Assembly (NCBI GenBank): GCA_937915545.1
Contig: CALGIJ010000038.1
Location: 124,001-188,000, forward strand
Source: an uncultured Desulfobacterales bacterium
GTDB lineage: Bacteria; Desulfobacterota; Desulfobulbia; Desulfobulbales; Desulfocapsaceae
Direction: 5' to 3'
DNA: 64,000 bases
Shown: piece after piece, positions 30,439 through 39,154 of the stretch
Layout: each line of letters opens with the position of its first letter
Numbering within the stretch: the first letter of the stretch is position 1
Notes under the pieces: generated by a model
The model's input: only the letters and a program-made list of their open reading frames with translations
What the model was told of the DNA's origin: nothing
The model's database searches: none
Made by a program: the position numbers and the translations under genes

Positions 30439-31299
30439 TCAGCCGCCGAGCCTGCGCCTGAGAAAGTCGATGGTGCGCCGCCACGCCAGTTCCGCCGCCT
30501 CCTTGTTGTAGCGGGCGGGGTTGGTGTCGTTGTTGAAGGCGTGCTGCGCCCCCTCGTACATATGCATCTCGTAGTCGACGCGGTGTTTGTCCAGCGCCTC
30601 TTTGAGGGCGGGGATGCCCTTGTTGATGCGTTCGTCCAGCTCGGCATAATGAAGAAGCAGGGATGCCTTGATGCGCACCACCTCCTCGCTGGCCGGCTGC
30701 ATGCCATAGTAGGGGACGGCGGCGACGATATCCGCGGAATGTACCGCCAGGCTGTTGGCGATGGCTCCGCCCCAGCAGAAACCAACCACCCCGACCTTGC
30801 CGGTGCTGTGCGGGTGGGTCTTGAGGTAGGCCGCCGCAGCGGCGAAATGGCCTATGGTCTGCTTCATGTCGAGGCCTTTGATCATGGCGATGGCCTTTTC
30901 CTCGTCGGGCGGCGTGCCCCCTTGGGCCGACAGGGCGTCTGGGGCGAGGGCGAGGAAGCCCTCCAGGGCAAGGCGGCGCGCCACATCCTCGATATGCCGG
31001 TTAAGGCCGCGATTCTCATGAACGACGAGGACGGCGGGCAGACGCGCCCCCTCCCTTGGCCGGGCCTCGTAGCCGCTCATCTTCCCTTCCGGTACGGCAA
31101 ACTGCACCGAGCCCACCTGCAGCCGGCTGTCGTCGGCGGCGGTCAGGGCCGCCAGCGCCTCGCCCTTCTCGAGCAGTGGCAGGAGGGCGTAGGCGGCCGC
31201 CACCCCACCGGCAAGAACGGTCAATTTCTCGAGAAATCGACGCCGGTCGATGGCCTTGGCAAGGTACTGCGCGTACAGCTGAACGGCTTCTTCTTTCAT
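30439..31299 (-). CDS. Dienelactone hydrolase family protein with Tat-like N-terminus
   Basis: A 286-residue alpha/beta hydrolase. The catalytic triad of the family is visible: C175 in GFCWGG, D222 in HYAELDERI and H253 in EGAQHAFNND, with the helper E95 in VVHENRGLN. This matches carboxymethylenebutenolidase-like enzymes, many of which act on other esters or lactones. The N-terminus has R19-R20-R21-F-L followed by a hydrophobic segment at 26-42, which looks like a twin-arginine signal or anchor, so the enzyme may be exported folded. The ATG at 31299 follows GGAGGAGGAAGCC. It is convergent with small-protein cassette copy 2. Substrate unknown. Confidence 0.87.
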   Translation of the reverse strand: MKEEAVQLYAQYLAKAIDRRRFLEKLTVLAGGVAAAYALLPLLEKGEALAALTAADDSRLQVGSVQFAVPEGKMSGYEARPREGARLPAVLVVHENRGLNRHIEDVARRLALEGFLALAPDALSAQGGTPPDEEKAIAMIKGLDMKQTIGHFAAAAAYLKTHPHSTGKVGVVGFCWGGAIANSLAVHSADIVAAVPYYGMQPASEEVVRIKASLLLHYAELDERINKGIPALKEALDKHRVDYEMHMYEGAQHAFNNDTNPARYNKEAAELAWRRTIDFLRRRLGG

Positions 31300-31821
31300 G
31301 GCTTCCTCCTCCTGATGCTGGGTGGGTGGATGAGACTCCGCGATGAGCAGGCGACCTCAGCGAGGGGCCGATCTCTGCAGCATGGCGGAGTGTAGACCGT
31401 GGAGAGAGACGAAGTCAAGTGAAGAGGCTCCGCCCGGCACCGTCCCCATAGTGATCGACACGGGAAAGGCTACCTCCATCACCTTGAAATCACCGGGCAT
31501 CGCTGTCGCCGCACTCAGCCTCAGGTCATTCGCGACACACTCTGAGCCCATCGGATTCACTGCCTTTCTTCCCCCGGACAACTACTTCGCGGTTGACATT
31601 CCCCCGGTGATCGTCTATTTCCTATGCCACGTGCTTGTGCACCACCACCATGCGCCAATGGTGTTCTGTGCCTAGTCGAACGTTTTGCACAACGCCACAA
31701 TCAGCCAATTTTGGGGGCAAAGATCGCTGCACCCCAGGAGGATCAGCGCGGCGGAAGGAACAGGTTCTGTCCCGCGCCAGTTTCGAGAAAACTGAACAAT
31801 CATTACCATGACGAGAGGATA
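31300..31821. other. Intergenic region, hydrolase to NlpC/P60 gene
   Basis: About 520 bases of lower GC than its surroundings. The frames present lack ribosome-binding sites and gene-like composition. It must hold the divergent promoters of the dienelactone hydrolase and NlpC/P60 genes; the best candidate is at 31593-31621. Confidence 0.5.
31593..31621 (+). promoter_or_regulatory. Candidate sigma-70 promoter for the NlpC/P60 gene
   Basis: TTGACA (31593-31598) is a perfect -35 box; 17 bases further is TATTTC (31616-31621) as a weak -10. It would give a leader of about 200 bases to the ATG at 31822. Prediction by eye only. Confidence 0.3.
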
Positions 31822-33075
31822 ATGCAGAAACAAATCCGCCCCGATCTGATAAAGAAAAGGCTCATTTGTTGTCTTTGCAGTGCCGCCATCGCCATCACTG
31901 CTTCCGGGGCTCTGGCCACGGAGAGTCATTCAGGGTCATCACTGTCGTCGTTCTCCTTCAGTGAACGACGGTTCGCCGACGAGGTCAAAGAGTATCTCGG
32001 CATCCCTTACCGAAGGGGCGGCTCCACCAAAAAAGGCATGGATTGCTCCGGCTTTGCCCGCACCGTCTACGACCGGCTGCTGGGCATCAACCTGCCGTCG
32101 AGTTCCGCCGACCAGTTCCACTCCCAGGAACTGCAGAAGATCGATACCCGCGAACTGCAGACCGGCGATCTGGTCTTCTTCGGCAGCAGCAAGAAAAAGC
32201 GCATCAGCCACGTCGGCATCTACCTCTCCGACGGCCAGTTCATCCACGCCAGCAGCAGCGAGGGGGTCATCGTCTCGAGCCTCAGCGACAGATACTGGAA
32301 GAAACGCTATGTCGGCTCCAAGCGGCATACCGCCCTCGGCTCCCTCGACGACCTTGGCGAGAGCCGTTCCGAAAACCTCGTGCAGACCCAGGTGGAGGAG
32401 AGCAGCCTGCTCAGCGTCTATGCCTCGAGCAGTCAGCCCTTCTCTTCCCCCACCAGCACCGCCTTCGCCCTCTCCGCCGCCTTATACGACCCCTTCGCCG
32501 ACAGCACTGGCAGTCACTACCAGGAAATGGCCTTCACCCACAACCTCTCGCAGAGCTTCGACCTCAGCCTGAGCGCCTTCAACCATTACACCACCAGTGG
32601 CTACGCCCGTGCCGGGCTTGCCGACGAAGGCGGCGCCTATGGCCTGGGCGAGACGCAGGTGGGCGCCAGCCGCCAGGGCATCACTCTTTCCGGTGATTTC
32701 CGGGCCAATGATTGGCTGAGCTTCAGCCCCTCCATTTCCTACTTCGATGACGACAACGAAGGCGAACCGCTCGACTTTCAGCCGCGGCGCAGCCTGGGAC
32801 TCGCCACGCAGCTGTGCTCCCTCGACAACAGCTGGTCACTGTCGATGCTGATGCACTACAACCATGGCGACAGCCGCGACAACGCCACGCTCTTCGACAG
32901 CGGCGTCAATTCCTTCGATCTCGCCTTCAAACTCGGCATCGCCTTGAGCGACAACATGCAACTGTCGATAATGAGCAAGTACGACAAGCGGCCAAACGGC
33001 CTGAGCGCCCTCGACGAGGCCAGCCTCGACAACAAGGGCGGCGATTTCGCCATGGTCTTCGACTTCAACTATTGA
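31822..33075 (+). CDS. NlpC/P60 peptidase with C-terminal outer-membrane-barrel-like domain
   Basis: A 417-residue exported protein. A signal peptide (about 10-33, ending ASGALAT) is followed by an NlpC/P60 cysteine peptidase (about 48-170) with catalytic C75 in GMDCSGFAR, H130 in RISHVGIY and H142 in FIHAS. Residues about 190-417 alternate polar and hydrophobic residues in short strands rich in Ser, Asp and aromatics (HNLSQSFDLSLSAFNHY, FSPSISYFDDDNEG, WSLSMLMHYNHGD), and the protein ends in FAMVFDFNY with a terminal aromatic, as outer-membrane barrels do. The peptidase probably cuts peptidoglycan stem peptides. AGAGGAT precedes the ATG. The stop end overlaps the convergent P-loop gene by 11 bases. 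The barrel reading is inference. Confidence 0.82.
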   Translation: MQKQIRPDLIKKRLICCLCSAAIAITASGALATESHSGSSLSSFSFSERRFADEVKEYLGIPYRRGGSTKKGMDCSGFARTVYDRLLGINLPSSSADQFHSQELQKIDTRELQTGDLVFFGSSKKKRISHVGIYLSDGQFIHASSSEGVIVSSLSDRYWKKRYVGSKRHTALGSLDDLGESRSENLVQTQVEESSLLSVYASSSQPFSSPTSTAFALSAALYDPFADSTGSHYQEMAFTHNLSQSFDLSLSAFNHYTTSGYARAGLADEGGAYGLGETQVGASRQGITLSGDFRANDWLSFSPSISYFDDDNEGEPLDFQPRRSLGLATQLCSLDNSWSLSMLMHYNHGDSRDNATLFDSGVNSFDLAFKLGIALSDNMQLSIMSKYDKRPNGLSALDEASLDNKGGDFAMVFDFNY

Positions 33076-33727
33076 CGTCCGCCCGCCCCCGTGGCGACGC
33101 CGCTTTCTCCCCTGCGCCCGCCCCCTCGTCGCTGCCCAGCAGCTGGTCGAGGCGGCGGGCGAGTTGTTGTGGCGGTTCTTCGCTGCACAGGGTAAAAAAC
33201 GTGCCTTCGGACAGTTCCGTCGGCGCCTCGAAACACTCCCGCTGGCGGAGGTAGACCCGCCAGTCGCCGTCCGAGACCGCGTCCGGGTCAATTGCCCTGA
33301 TGGCGAGACGGGCCTTTACCGCGGCCTCGCCGCAGTGGCAGAGCACGAAGAGCACCGTCGCCTGGCTCGACAGGGCCTGACGCAGGCGGTCGCGTTCCTC
33401 ACGGCGGTGATAGCTGCCATCGAGCACCACCGTTGGCGACCACGCCAGCTGTGCGACGGCAAAGCCGGCGAGGGCGTCATAGGTGCGGCGGGTAAATTCG
33501 GCCGAGTAGATGCCCTCCCCCAGCCCCAGCCCCCTGGTCGCCCCGGGCGAGCCGGCCAGCCCCTTACGCACGACGTCGCTATTGGCATAGGGAAAGCCGT
33601 GCCTGTCCGCCCACAGCTTCGCCAGGGTGCTCTTGCCCGAGGCCACCAGCCCGAAAAAGACCACCACCCGCTTGACCGCCGCCACAGCGCCGCCGTGTCC
33701 CTCCCTCGATCCCGTCGTTTCCGTCAT
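33065..33727 (-). CDS. P-loop kinase-like protein (AAA_33 type)
   Basis: A 220-residue P-loop protein with Walker A FGLVASGKSTLAKLWA near residue 25, NSDVVRKGLAG after it, and VVLDGSYHRREERDRLRQAL as the base-binding or lid region, typical of small-molecule or nucleotide kinases. In many bacteria this domain forms the C-terminal half of a fused protein whose N-terminal half is the aminoglycoside-phosphotransferase-like domain encoded by the upstream gene. Here the two halves are separate genes 61 bases apart. The ATG at 33727 has AAGG upstream. The N-terminal 18 residues are Gly/Thr-rich. Substrate unknown. Confidence 0.8.
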   Translation of the reverse strand: MTETTGSREGHGGAVAAVKRVVVFFGLVASGKSTLAKLWADRHGFPYANSDVVRKGLAGSPGATRGLGLGEGIYSAEFTRRTYDALAGFAVAQLAWSPTVVLDGSYHRREERDRLRQALSSQATVLFVLCHCGEAAVKARLAIRAIDPDAVSDGDWRVYLRQRECFEAPTELSEGTFFTLCSEEPPQQLARRLDQLLGSDEGAGAGEKAASPRGRADVNS

Positions 33728-33788
33728 AACCTTCTTCTCCGCCTCCTCCCCACCTCCGCCGGCGGTGGCCCGTCTGCGCCACGCCGTT

Positions 33789-34829
33789 TCAGAGGCCCCG
33801 CGCATATTCCTCGGCAAGCAGGAAATATCGTGCCGCCGCCTCGCGGGCGGCCGCCGCCTGGTCGGCCGGCATGGCCGGGTCGACGGCGGAAAGCAGCCCG
33901 ACCTTGCCGCGCACGCAGGCGCGGTAGCACTTGTAGAACTCCAGCAGCCGCAGCAGGCCGACATCCCCCGACTGCGCCACGAATCGCCTGACAAAAAAGT
34001 CGCTCAGCGCCGCCAGACCATGGTATTCGAGGTCCATGGCGAGAAAGGCGATATCGGCACAGACATCGATATGACGCAGCCCGTCGTTGAACTCGAGGCA
34101 GTCGAAGATATGAATCCTGCCCCCTTCGCCAAGGCAGATATTATGGGAATAGAGATCGCCATGGCAGTCACGGATGCGGTTCTTGCGGCGCCGCTCGGCA
34201 AAGAGCTCGTCATGGGCGAGGACGCGGTCGGTGGCCGCGCAGATGCGGGTGAAGCGCTCCTCGGGCAGGGCTTCGCCCCCGACGAAGGGCCGGCTCTGCT
34301 GGTAGTTGTTGGCCAGGGTGCGGGCGATAGCCGCCACCCGGCCGTTGTTGCGCACACGGCGACCGTGCTGCGCCCGGCGATAGAAGGGCACGAGGATATC
34401 GACGATGCCCTGCAGATGGTCGGGTCCCAGCCCACCGGCGGCGATGACCCGGTCGAGCATGCCTTCCTCGGGCATGCGCCGCATCATCACCCCGTATTCC
34501 ACCACCTCGCCGTCGCCCCCCAGGGCGAAACCGTCGCCGCAGCGGGTGGCGGCGACGACGCCGAGATAGATGTCCGGGCAGAGGCGGCGGTTGAGCTCGA
34601 CCTCGCGGTGGCAGTAGAACTCGCGCTTGGCGAGGGTGGAGAAATCGACGAAGCCGAAGTTGACCGGCTTCTTCCACTTGTAGACATGGTCCCCGGCGAC
34701 AATGACCAGGGAGATATGGGTCTGCACCAGCCGCACCGTCGCCACCGGCGGCGAGTAGCACCCCGGGTCGAGCAGCGCGCGGATAAAATCCGGCAGGCGG
34801 GGGCTATGACGAAGGTCTGCCTCGGCCAT
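33789..34829 (-). CDS. Aminoglycoside-phosphotransferase-like kinase (COG2187 type)
   Basis: A 346-residue kinase-fold protein. Visible marks are SLVIVAGDHVYKWKKPVNFG near 40-60 (nucleotide-binding Lys), the catalytic loop RDCHGDLYSHNICL and the metal-binding IHIFDCLEFNDGLR, then DIAFLAMDLEYHG and YKCYRACVRGKV. This is the N-terminal half of the widespread fused kinase/ATP-binding proteins of COG2187/COG0645; the other half is the next gene. The ATG at 34829 is adopted; the ribosome-binding site is weak. No resistance role is implied. Substrate unknown. Confidence 0.82.
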   Translation of the reverse strand: MAEADLRHSPRLPDFIRALLDPGCYSPPVATVRLVQTHISLVIVAGDHVYKWKKPVNFGFVDFSTLAKREFYCHREVELNRRLCPDIYLGVVAATRCGDGFALGGDGEVVEYGVMMRRMPEEGMLDRVIAAGGLGPDHLQGIVDILVPFYRRAQHGRRVRNNGRVAAIARTLANNYQQSRPFVGGEALPEERFTRICAATDRVLAHDELFAERRRKNRIRDCHGDLYSHNICLGEGGRIHIFDCLEFNDGLRHIDVCADIAFLAMDLEYHGLAALSDFFVRRFVAQSGDVGLLRLLEFYKCYRACVRGKVGLLSAVDPAMPADQAAAAREAAARYFLLAEEYARGL

Positions 34830-35008
34830 CCTTCAGCCCTCCGCGCAAGTGTTTTCTAACCCTTTCCTCATCATTTACTAACATCCGCCAGCTATCGTTG
34901 CCGCCATACGGGAAGAGGGCAGCCAGCGTGGCTCCTCTCTCCATGGTCTGATGATATCGCCTTTTGGCGGCAATGTACACCATCCACCCTCCTTACCGTG
35001 GATCAGCG

Positions 35009-36886
35009 ATGTTCTTTATGAACCTCTTCGACCCCTCGCACCACGCCTCCATGCCGAGTGACACCGAAACAAGCGGGGAGGCGGCAGTGGCGCGGCGGGC
35101 GATAGCCGACATGCTGTCCGGCAGGCGCCTCACCTGCCATTTCCAGCCCATTGTCCAGGCCAGCCGTGGCAGGATCTTCGCCTACGAGGCCCTGTGCCGA
35201 ACGCTGGACCGCAATCCCTTCGACTCCATCGAGGAGCTCTTCTGCCAGGCGGGTCGCTGCGGCATGGTGCTGCCACTCGACATGCACTGCCGCGAGAACG
35301 CCATGAGACTGGCCTCCGCCCAGGGCCTGGCGGACAAGAACGGCCTGCTCTTCCTCAACATCTGCCCGACCAGTCTGCTCCACCCGGACCACAGCGCCGG
35401 CTCGACCGGCCTGCTCGCCAGCCGCTACGAGTTGCAGAGGCAGAACATCGTCCTCGAGATCACCGAGAACGAGGCGGTCTCCAACTACAACCTCTTTCGC
35501 AAGGCCATCGACCACTACCGCAGCAAGGGCTTCCGCATCGCCATCGACGACTTCGGCGCCGGCTACGGCGGGCTGAAGATGCTCTCGGTACTGGAGCCGG
35601 ACTTCGTCAAGATCGACCGCCATTTCTTCAAGGACAGTCCGAAAAGCAGTATCAACTTCAACCTCATCGACGCCATCGCCACCGCCTGCCACCGCATCGG
35701 CATCGAGGTCATCGCCGAAGGCATCGAGACCGAGAAGGACCTGCAGATCTGCCGCGATATCGGAATCGACCTCGTCCAGGGCTACCTCCTCGCCCGACCG
35801 GCGGCGGCCCTGGCCGAGGACGCCGACCTGCAGCTGCCGCCGGCGACGCCACCGCGCCCCTCGCCTACCAACCTCTTCGATGAAGTGATCTGCGTCGGCG
35901 ACATCGCCACCTACGTCGTTCCCCTCTCCGTCGACGACCGCATCCCCGAAGCGCTCGATCGCTTCAACGCCTCTCCCGACCTGCTCTGCCTGCCGGTGCT
36001 CGACCGCGGCCAGATCCGCGGCCTGATCAGCCGCCACCGCTTCATGGAGACCCATATGGTCGGCCGCTTCGGCTATGGGCTGAGCCTCAATTACTACAAG
36101 AAGATCGCCGAGATCCTCGAGGAGGACTATCTCGAGGTGGTGCACTCCTTGTCCGTCGAGGACGTGGCGCGCAAGATCCGCGAGCGCAACCGCCTGTCGA
36201 TCTACGACGATATCTGCGTCACCCGCAGCGGCAAGTATATCGGCACCGTCGCGGTCAGCGCCATCCTCGACGCGGTGACCGAGAACAGCATGATGCTGGC
36301 CCGCGGCGCCAACCCCCTCACCGGCCTGCCCGGCAACGAGTTCATCCAGCGCAAGATCGCCAAGATGCTCTCGCAGTCGCTGCACTTCGACGTCTGCTAC
36401 ATCGACCTCGACAGCTTCAAGCCCTTCAACGACCGCCACGGTTTCGAGATGGGCGACCGGGTCATCAAGACCGTGGCCGAGCTGATGACCGCCGCCCTGG
36501 AACGCTGCGAGGGGCAGAGCTTCGCCTTCGCCGGGCACATCGGCGGCGACGACTTCATCATGGTCACCCGGCCCAAGAACTCGGTGGCCGTGTGCCGCGA
36601 GCTCATCGACCGCTTCACCGAAAAGCTGCCGCTCTTCCATTCCGCCGAGGAGATGCGCGACGCCTCCTACATCAGCCTCGACCGCCAGGGCACACAGCGT
36701 CGCTTCGACCTGCTCTCCTTGTCCATCGGCATCGTCAGCACCGAGATCCACCGCATCACCTCTTTCGCCGAGGTCTCCTCCATCGCCACCGACCTCAAGA
36801 AGCGCGCCAAGGAAATTCCCGGTTCGGTTATCGTCCGCGACCGCCGCAGCGCGACGGGAGACCGGGACCAAGAGAAGGGCCGCTGA
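35009..36886 (+). CDS. EAL-CBS-GGDEF protein (c-di-GMP metabolism)
   Basis: A protein of about 625 residues with an N-terminal EAL phosphodiesterase (about 35-280), a middle CBS-pair-like region (about 300-430) and a C-terminal GGDEF domain (about 440-600). EAL motifs look intact: YEALCR, LNICPTSL, LEITENEAV, IDDFGAGYGG, FVKIDRHFF, IAEGIET and QGYLLARP, so c-di-GMP hydrolysis is likely. The GGDEF signature is GGDDF in AGHIGGDDFIMV, a change at the fourth position, and no RxxD inhibitory site is seen, so cyclase activity is doubtful and it may bind GTP as a regulator. The ATG at 35009 is used; ATG 34973 and 35018 are alternatives. The chemoreceptor gene follows after 41 bases. Confidence 0.88.
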   Translation: MFFMNLFDPSHHASMPSDTETSGEAAVARRAIADMLSGRRLTCHFQPIVQASRGRIFAYEALCRTLDRNPFDSIEELFCQAGRCGMVLPLDMHCRENAMRLASAQGLADKNGLLFLNICPTSLLHPDHSAGSTGLLASRYELQRQNIVLEITENEAVSNYNLFRKAIDHYRSKGFRIAIDDFGAGYGGLKMLSVLEPDFVKIDRHFFKDSPKSSINFNLIDAIATACHRIGIEVIAEGIETEKDLQICRDIGIDLVQGYLLARPAAALAEDADLQLPPATPPRPSPTNLFDEVICVGDIATYVVPLSVDDRIPEALDRFNASPDLLCLPVLDRGQIRGLISRHRFMETHMVGRFGYGLSLNYYKKIAEILEEDYLEVVHSLSVEDVARKIRERNRLSIYDDICVTRSGKYIGTVAVSAILDAVTENSMMLARGANPLTGLPGNEFIQRKIAKMLSQSLHFDVCYIDLDSFKPFNDRHGFEMGDRVIKTVAELMTAALERCEGQSFAFAGHIGGDDFIMVTRPKNSVAVCRELIDRFTEKLPLFHSAEEMRDASYISLDRQGTQRRFDLLSLSIGIVSTEIHRITSFAEVSSIATDLKKRAKEIPGSVIVRDRRSATGDRDQEKGR

Positions 36887-36927
36887 GCGACCATTTCCCC
36901 CATTCCTTTACTGCACAGACACCCGCA

Positions 36928-38913
36928 ATGACACCCACCCCCACCACCCGCCCAGGCCAACCGCCGGGCCTCGGCATCGGCGTCAAGATCCTCACCGGCG
37001 TCGCCCTGGTCTCGAACCTCTTCATCGCCCTGCTCCTCTACAGCCATGTGCAAAGCGGCGACACCCTGGCACGGCGGGTCGACGAGGTGCTGCTGGTCAA
37101 GGAGCAGCTCAACGACAACCTCCGCCAGAGCGTCGCCGGGCTGCAGGGCAACCTCCTCGACATCTCAAGTTTTTTCAAGGCCGACGACGGCAGCCGCCTC
37201 CTCGCCCGCATCGAGGAATCTTTCACCGTTCTCGGCCGCCGCAGCCTCGAGGGCCGCGAAGCCTATGGCCCCCACTTCGACCGCAGCCAGCGGCGCGACC
37301 TCGCCAAGGGCACTCCAGTGGCGGGAAGGGACGGCACGACCCTCACCCTGGCCGTGCCGGTCATGGACGGTAAAGGCCATTTCACCGAGGCGGTGAATCT
37401 GCTCTCGCTAAAGAGCCGCAACGACGCGGTGGACGACATGGCGGAGTTGCAGGGCCTGCTTGCTGCGGTGGGAGGGCAGGAAGACGAGGCGACCCTGCGC
37501 CAGCGGGTCGACCAGGCGGTGGCCGCCATGGGCGAGGCGGCCATGGCGGCGGAAAACGGCCGCACCGAGATCCTTTCCCATATCGAGAAGATTCGCGCTC
37601 AGGAAAGCCAGCTCGTCGAGATGCGCGCCCAGCAGCGCCGGCTCTCGCTGATCATGGGCGGCGTGGTGGCGGTGGCCAACCTGCTGGCCCTGCTGGTGCT
37701 CGTCCGCACCGTGGTCGAGCGGCCGCTGCGCCGCCTCACCACGGCGGTGGCTGACCTTGACGGAAAGAAAGCGGCAGACATCCCCTACACCCACCGCCGC
37801 GACCAGATCGGCGTCCTCGCCGGGGCGCTGCACAATTTCCACGGCGCCCTGCAACGGCTCGAAGAGGAGGGGGCGCGTCAGCAGCGTGATAAAGAGGCTA
37901 TGGAGGAGATGCTCGCCTCGCTCACCCAGGTGGTCGACACCCTCGACGCCCGTGCCACCGACCTGGCCGACAACGCCCTGGCTTTGCGGCAGTCCGCCCT
38001 GACCACCCAGAAGGAAGCCGAGGAAGTAGGCCGGCAGGCAGAGGAAACGGCACGACACAACCACCAGGTGGCTGACGGCGCCGCCCTGCTGCAGAAAGCG
38101 GTCTCGGCCATCGACGGTCGGGTAGCCCTGCAGAACGGCATCGCCACCTCCCTGCTGGCCGACAACACCCAGGGCTTGCAGCACCTCACCGCCCTCGACG
38201 CCTCCCTCGCCGACATGGTCACCATCCTCAGCACCCTCGAGGAGATCAACGACCAGACCAAGCTGCTCTCGCTGAACGCCACCATCGAGGCGGCCAGGGC
38301 CGGGACGGCGGGGAAAGGCTTCGCCGTGGTCGCCGGGGAGATCAGGGCGCTGTCGCAGATGACCGCCCAGGCCACCAGAGAGGCCCGCGAGCGCCTGGAG
38401 GCGATCGAGGGGTCGCGCTCCATCCTCACCGGCCACCTCCACAAGGTTCACGGACAGATACAATGCCAGGAGGAGCATAGCCGCGACATCGGCATGGCGG
38501 TAACCGAGCAGCGCCGCGTCAGCATCGATATCGCCCGCCTCGCCGAGGAGAGCGCCGCCATCAGCGGCCAGGTCTCGGAGAGCATCGCCGCTGTGGCCAG
38601 CGACGCCGCCGCCGGCCTGAAGCTCGCCGCCGCAGTGCACGACGCCGCCGGAGACATCTCCCGCCGCCTCGGCGAGCTCCTCGAAGATGGCCGCAGCCGT
38701 CTCGGCCGGCTCATGACCGGGAATACGGCAGGCGAAGCGGCGGAGGGAGTCGGCCAGCCAGCTGAGAAACTCTGCGTCGAGACCTCCGGGCCGACGGCAC
38801 CGGGGACCAGCGCCATCGACGCCCTCCGCCCTGCCGAGGGAAAGCCGCCCCGAAAAAAAGACGCCGCCGCTGCCCTCGCCGGCCCTGGTGCCGTGCCCTG
38901 CCCGGCCCGCTGA
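36928..38913 (+). CDS. Methyl-accepting chemotaxis-type protein
   Basis: A 661-residue chemoreceptor. Helix 1 (about 15-35) and helix 2 (about 235-260, SLIMGGVVAVANLLALLVLV) enclose a sensor domain of some 200 residues, followed by HAMP (PLRRLTTAVADLDG). The conserved signalling tip is ILSTLEEINDQTKLLSLNAT with IEAARAGTAGKGFAVVAGEI, close to the universal E-I-x2-QTN-LL-LNA-IEAARAG pattern but with Lys at the usual Asn position of QTN. The last 80 residues are Pro/Gly/Ala-rich with no pentapeptide tether. It starts 41 bases after the EAL-GGDEF gene; an operon is likely. Ligand unknown. Confidence 0.87.
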   Translation: MTPTPTTRPGQPPGLGIGVKILTGVALVSNLFIALLLYSHVQSGDTLARRVDEVLLVKEQLNDNLRQSVAGLQGNLLDISSFFKADDGSRLLARIEESFTVLGRRSLEGREAYGPHFDRSQRRDLAKGTPVAGRDGTTLTLAVPVMDGKGHFTEAVNLLSLKSRNDAVDDMAELQGLLAAVGGQEDEATLRQRVDQAVAAMGEAAMAAENGRTEILSHIEKIRAQESQLVEMRAQQRRLSLIMGGVVAVANLLALLVLVRTVVERPLRRLTTAVADLDGKKAADIPYTHRRDQIGVLAGALHNFHGALQRLEEEGARQQRDKEAMEEMLASLTQVVDTLDARATDLADNALALRQSALTTQKEAEEVGRQAEETARHNHQVADGAALLQKAVSAIDGRVALQNGIATSLLADNTQGLQHLTALDASLADMVTILSTLEEINDQTKLLSLNATIEAARAGTAGKGFAVVAGEIRALSQMTAQATREARERLEAIEGSRSILTGHLHKVHGQIQCQEEHSRDIGMAVTEQRRVSIDIARLAEESAAISGQVSESIAAVASDAAAGLKLAAAVHDAAGDISRRLGELLEDGRSRLGRLMTGNTAGEAAEGVGQPAEKLCVETSGPTAPGTSAIDALRPAEGKPPRKKDAAAALAGPGAVPCPAR

Positions 38914-39154
38914 GGAGAAGCTGTGGGCTCGCCTCAGCCGCCTGCCCGCCTCGGTGACATGCCCGTTTGGCGTCGCTATGTATTCGGCCCCACCCCCATC
39001 CCGGCCTGCGAGGTCGCGCCAGTCCCCGGACCTCGCTCGGCCTGCACTCCATGAGGTGATGGCCGGCTGCGCCGGGGATCTTTTTCCTGGCGCCCCCGGC
39101 GCAAGGGGGGTAAGGTGGCGCCCATCCCTTCCCCCCAACCGATCCAGGCAGGCG

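Noticed and set aside
33065..34829. Frameshifted single gene (pseudogene) for the kinase pair
   Set aside because: Each half has its own start, complete motifs and a 61-base spacer, so a natural split is more likely than damage.
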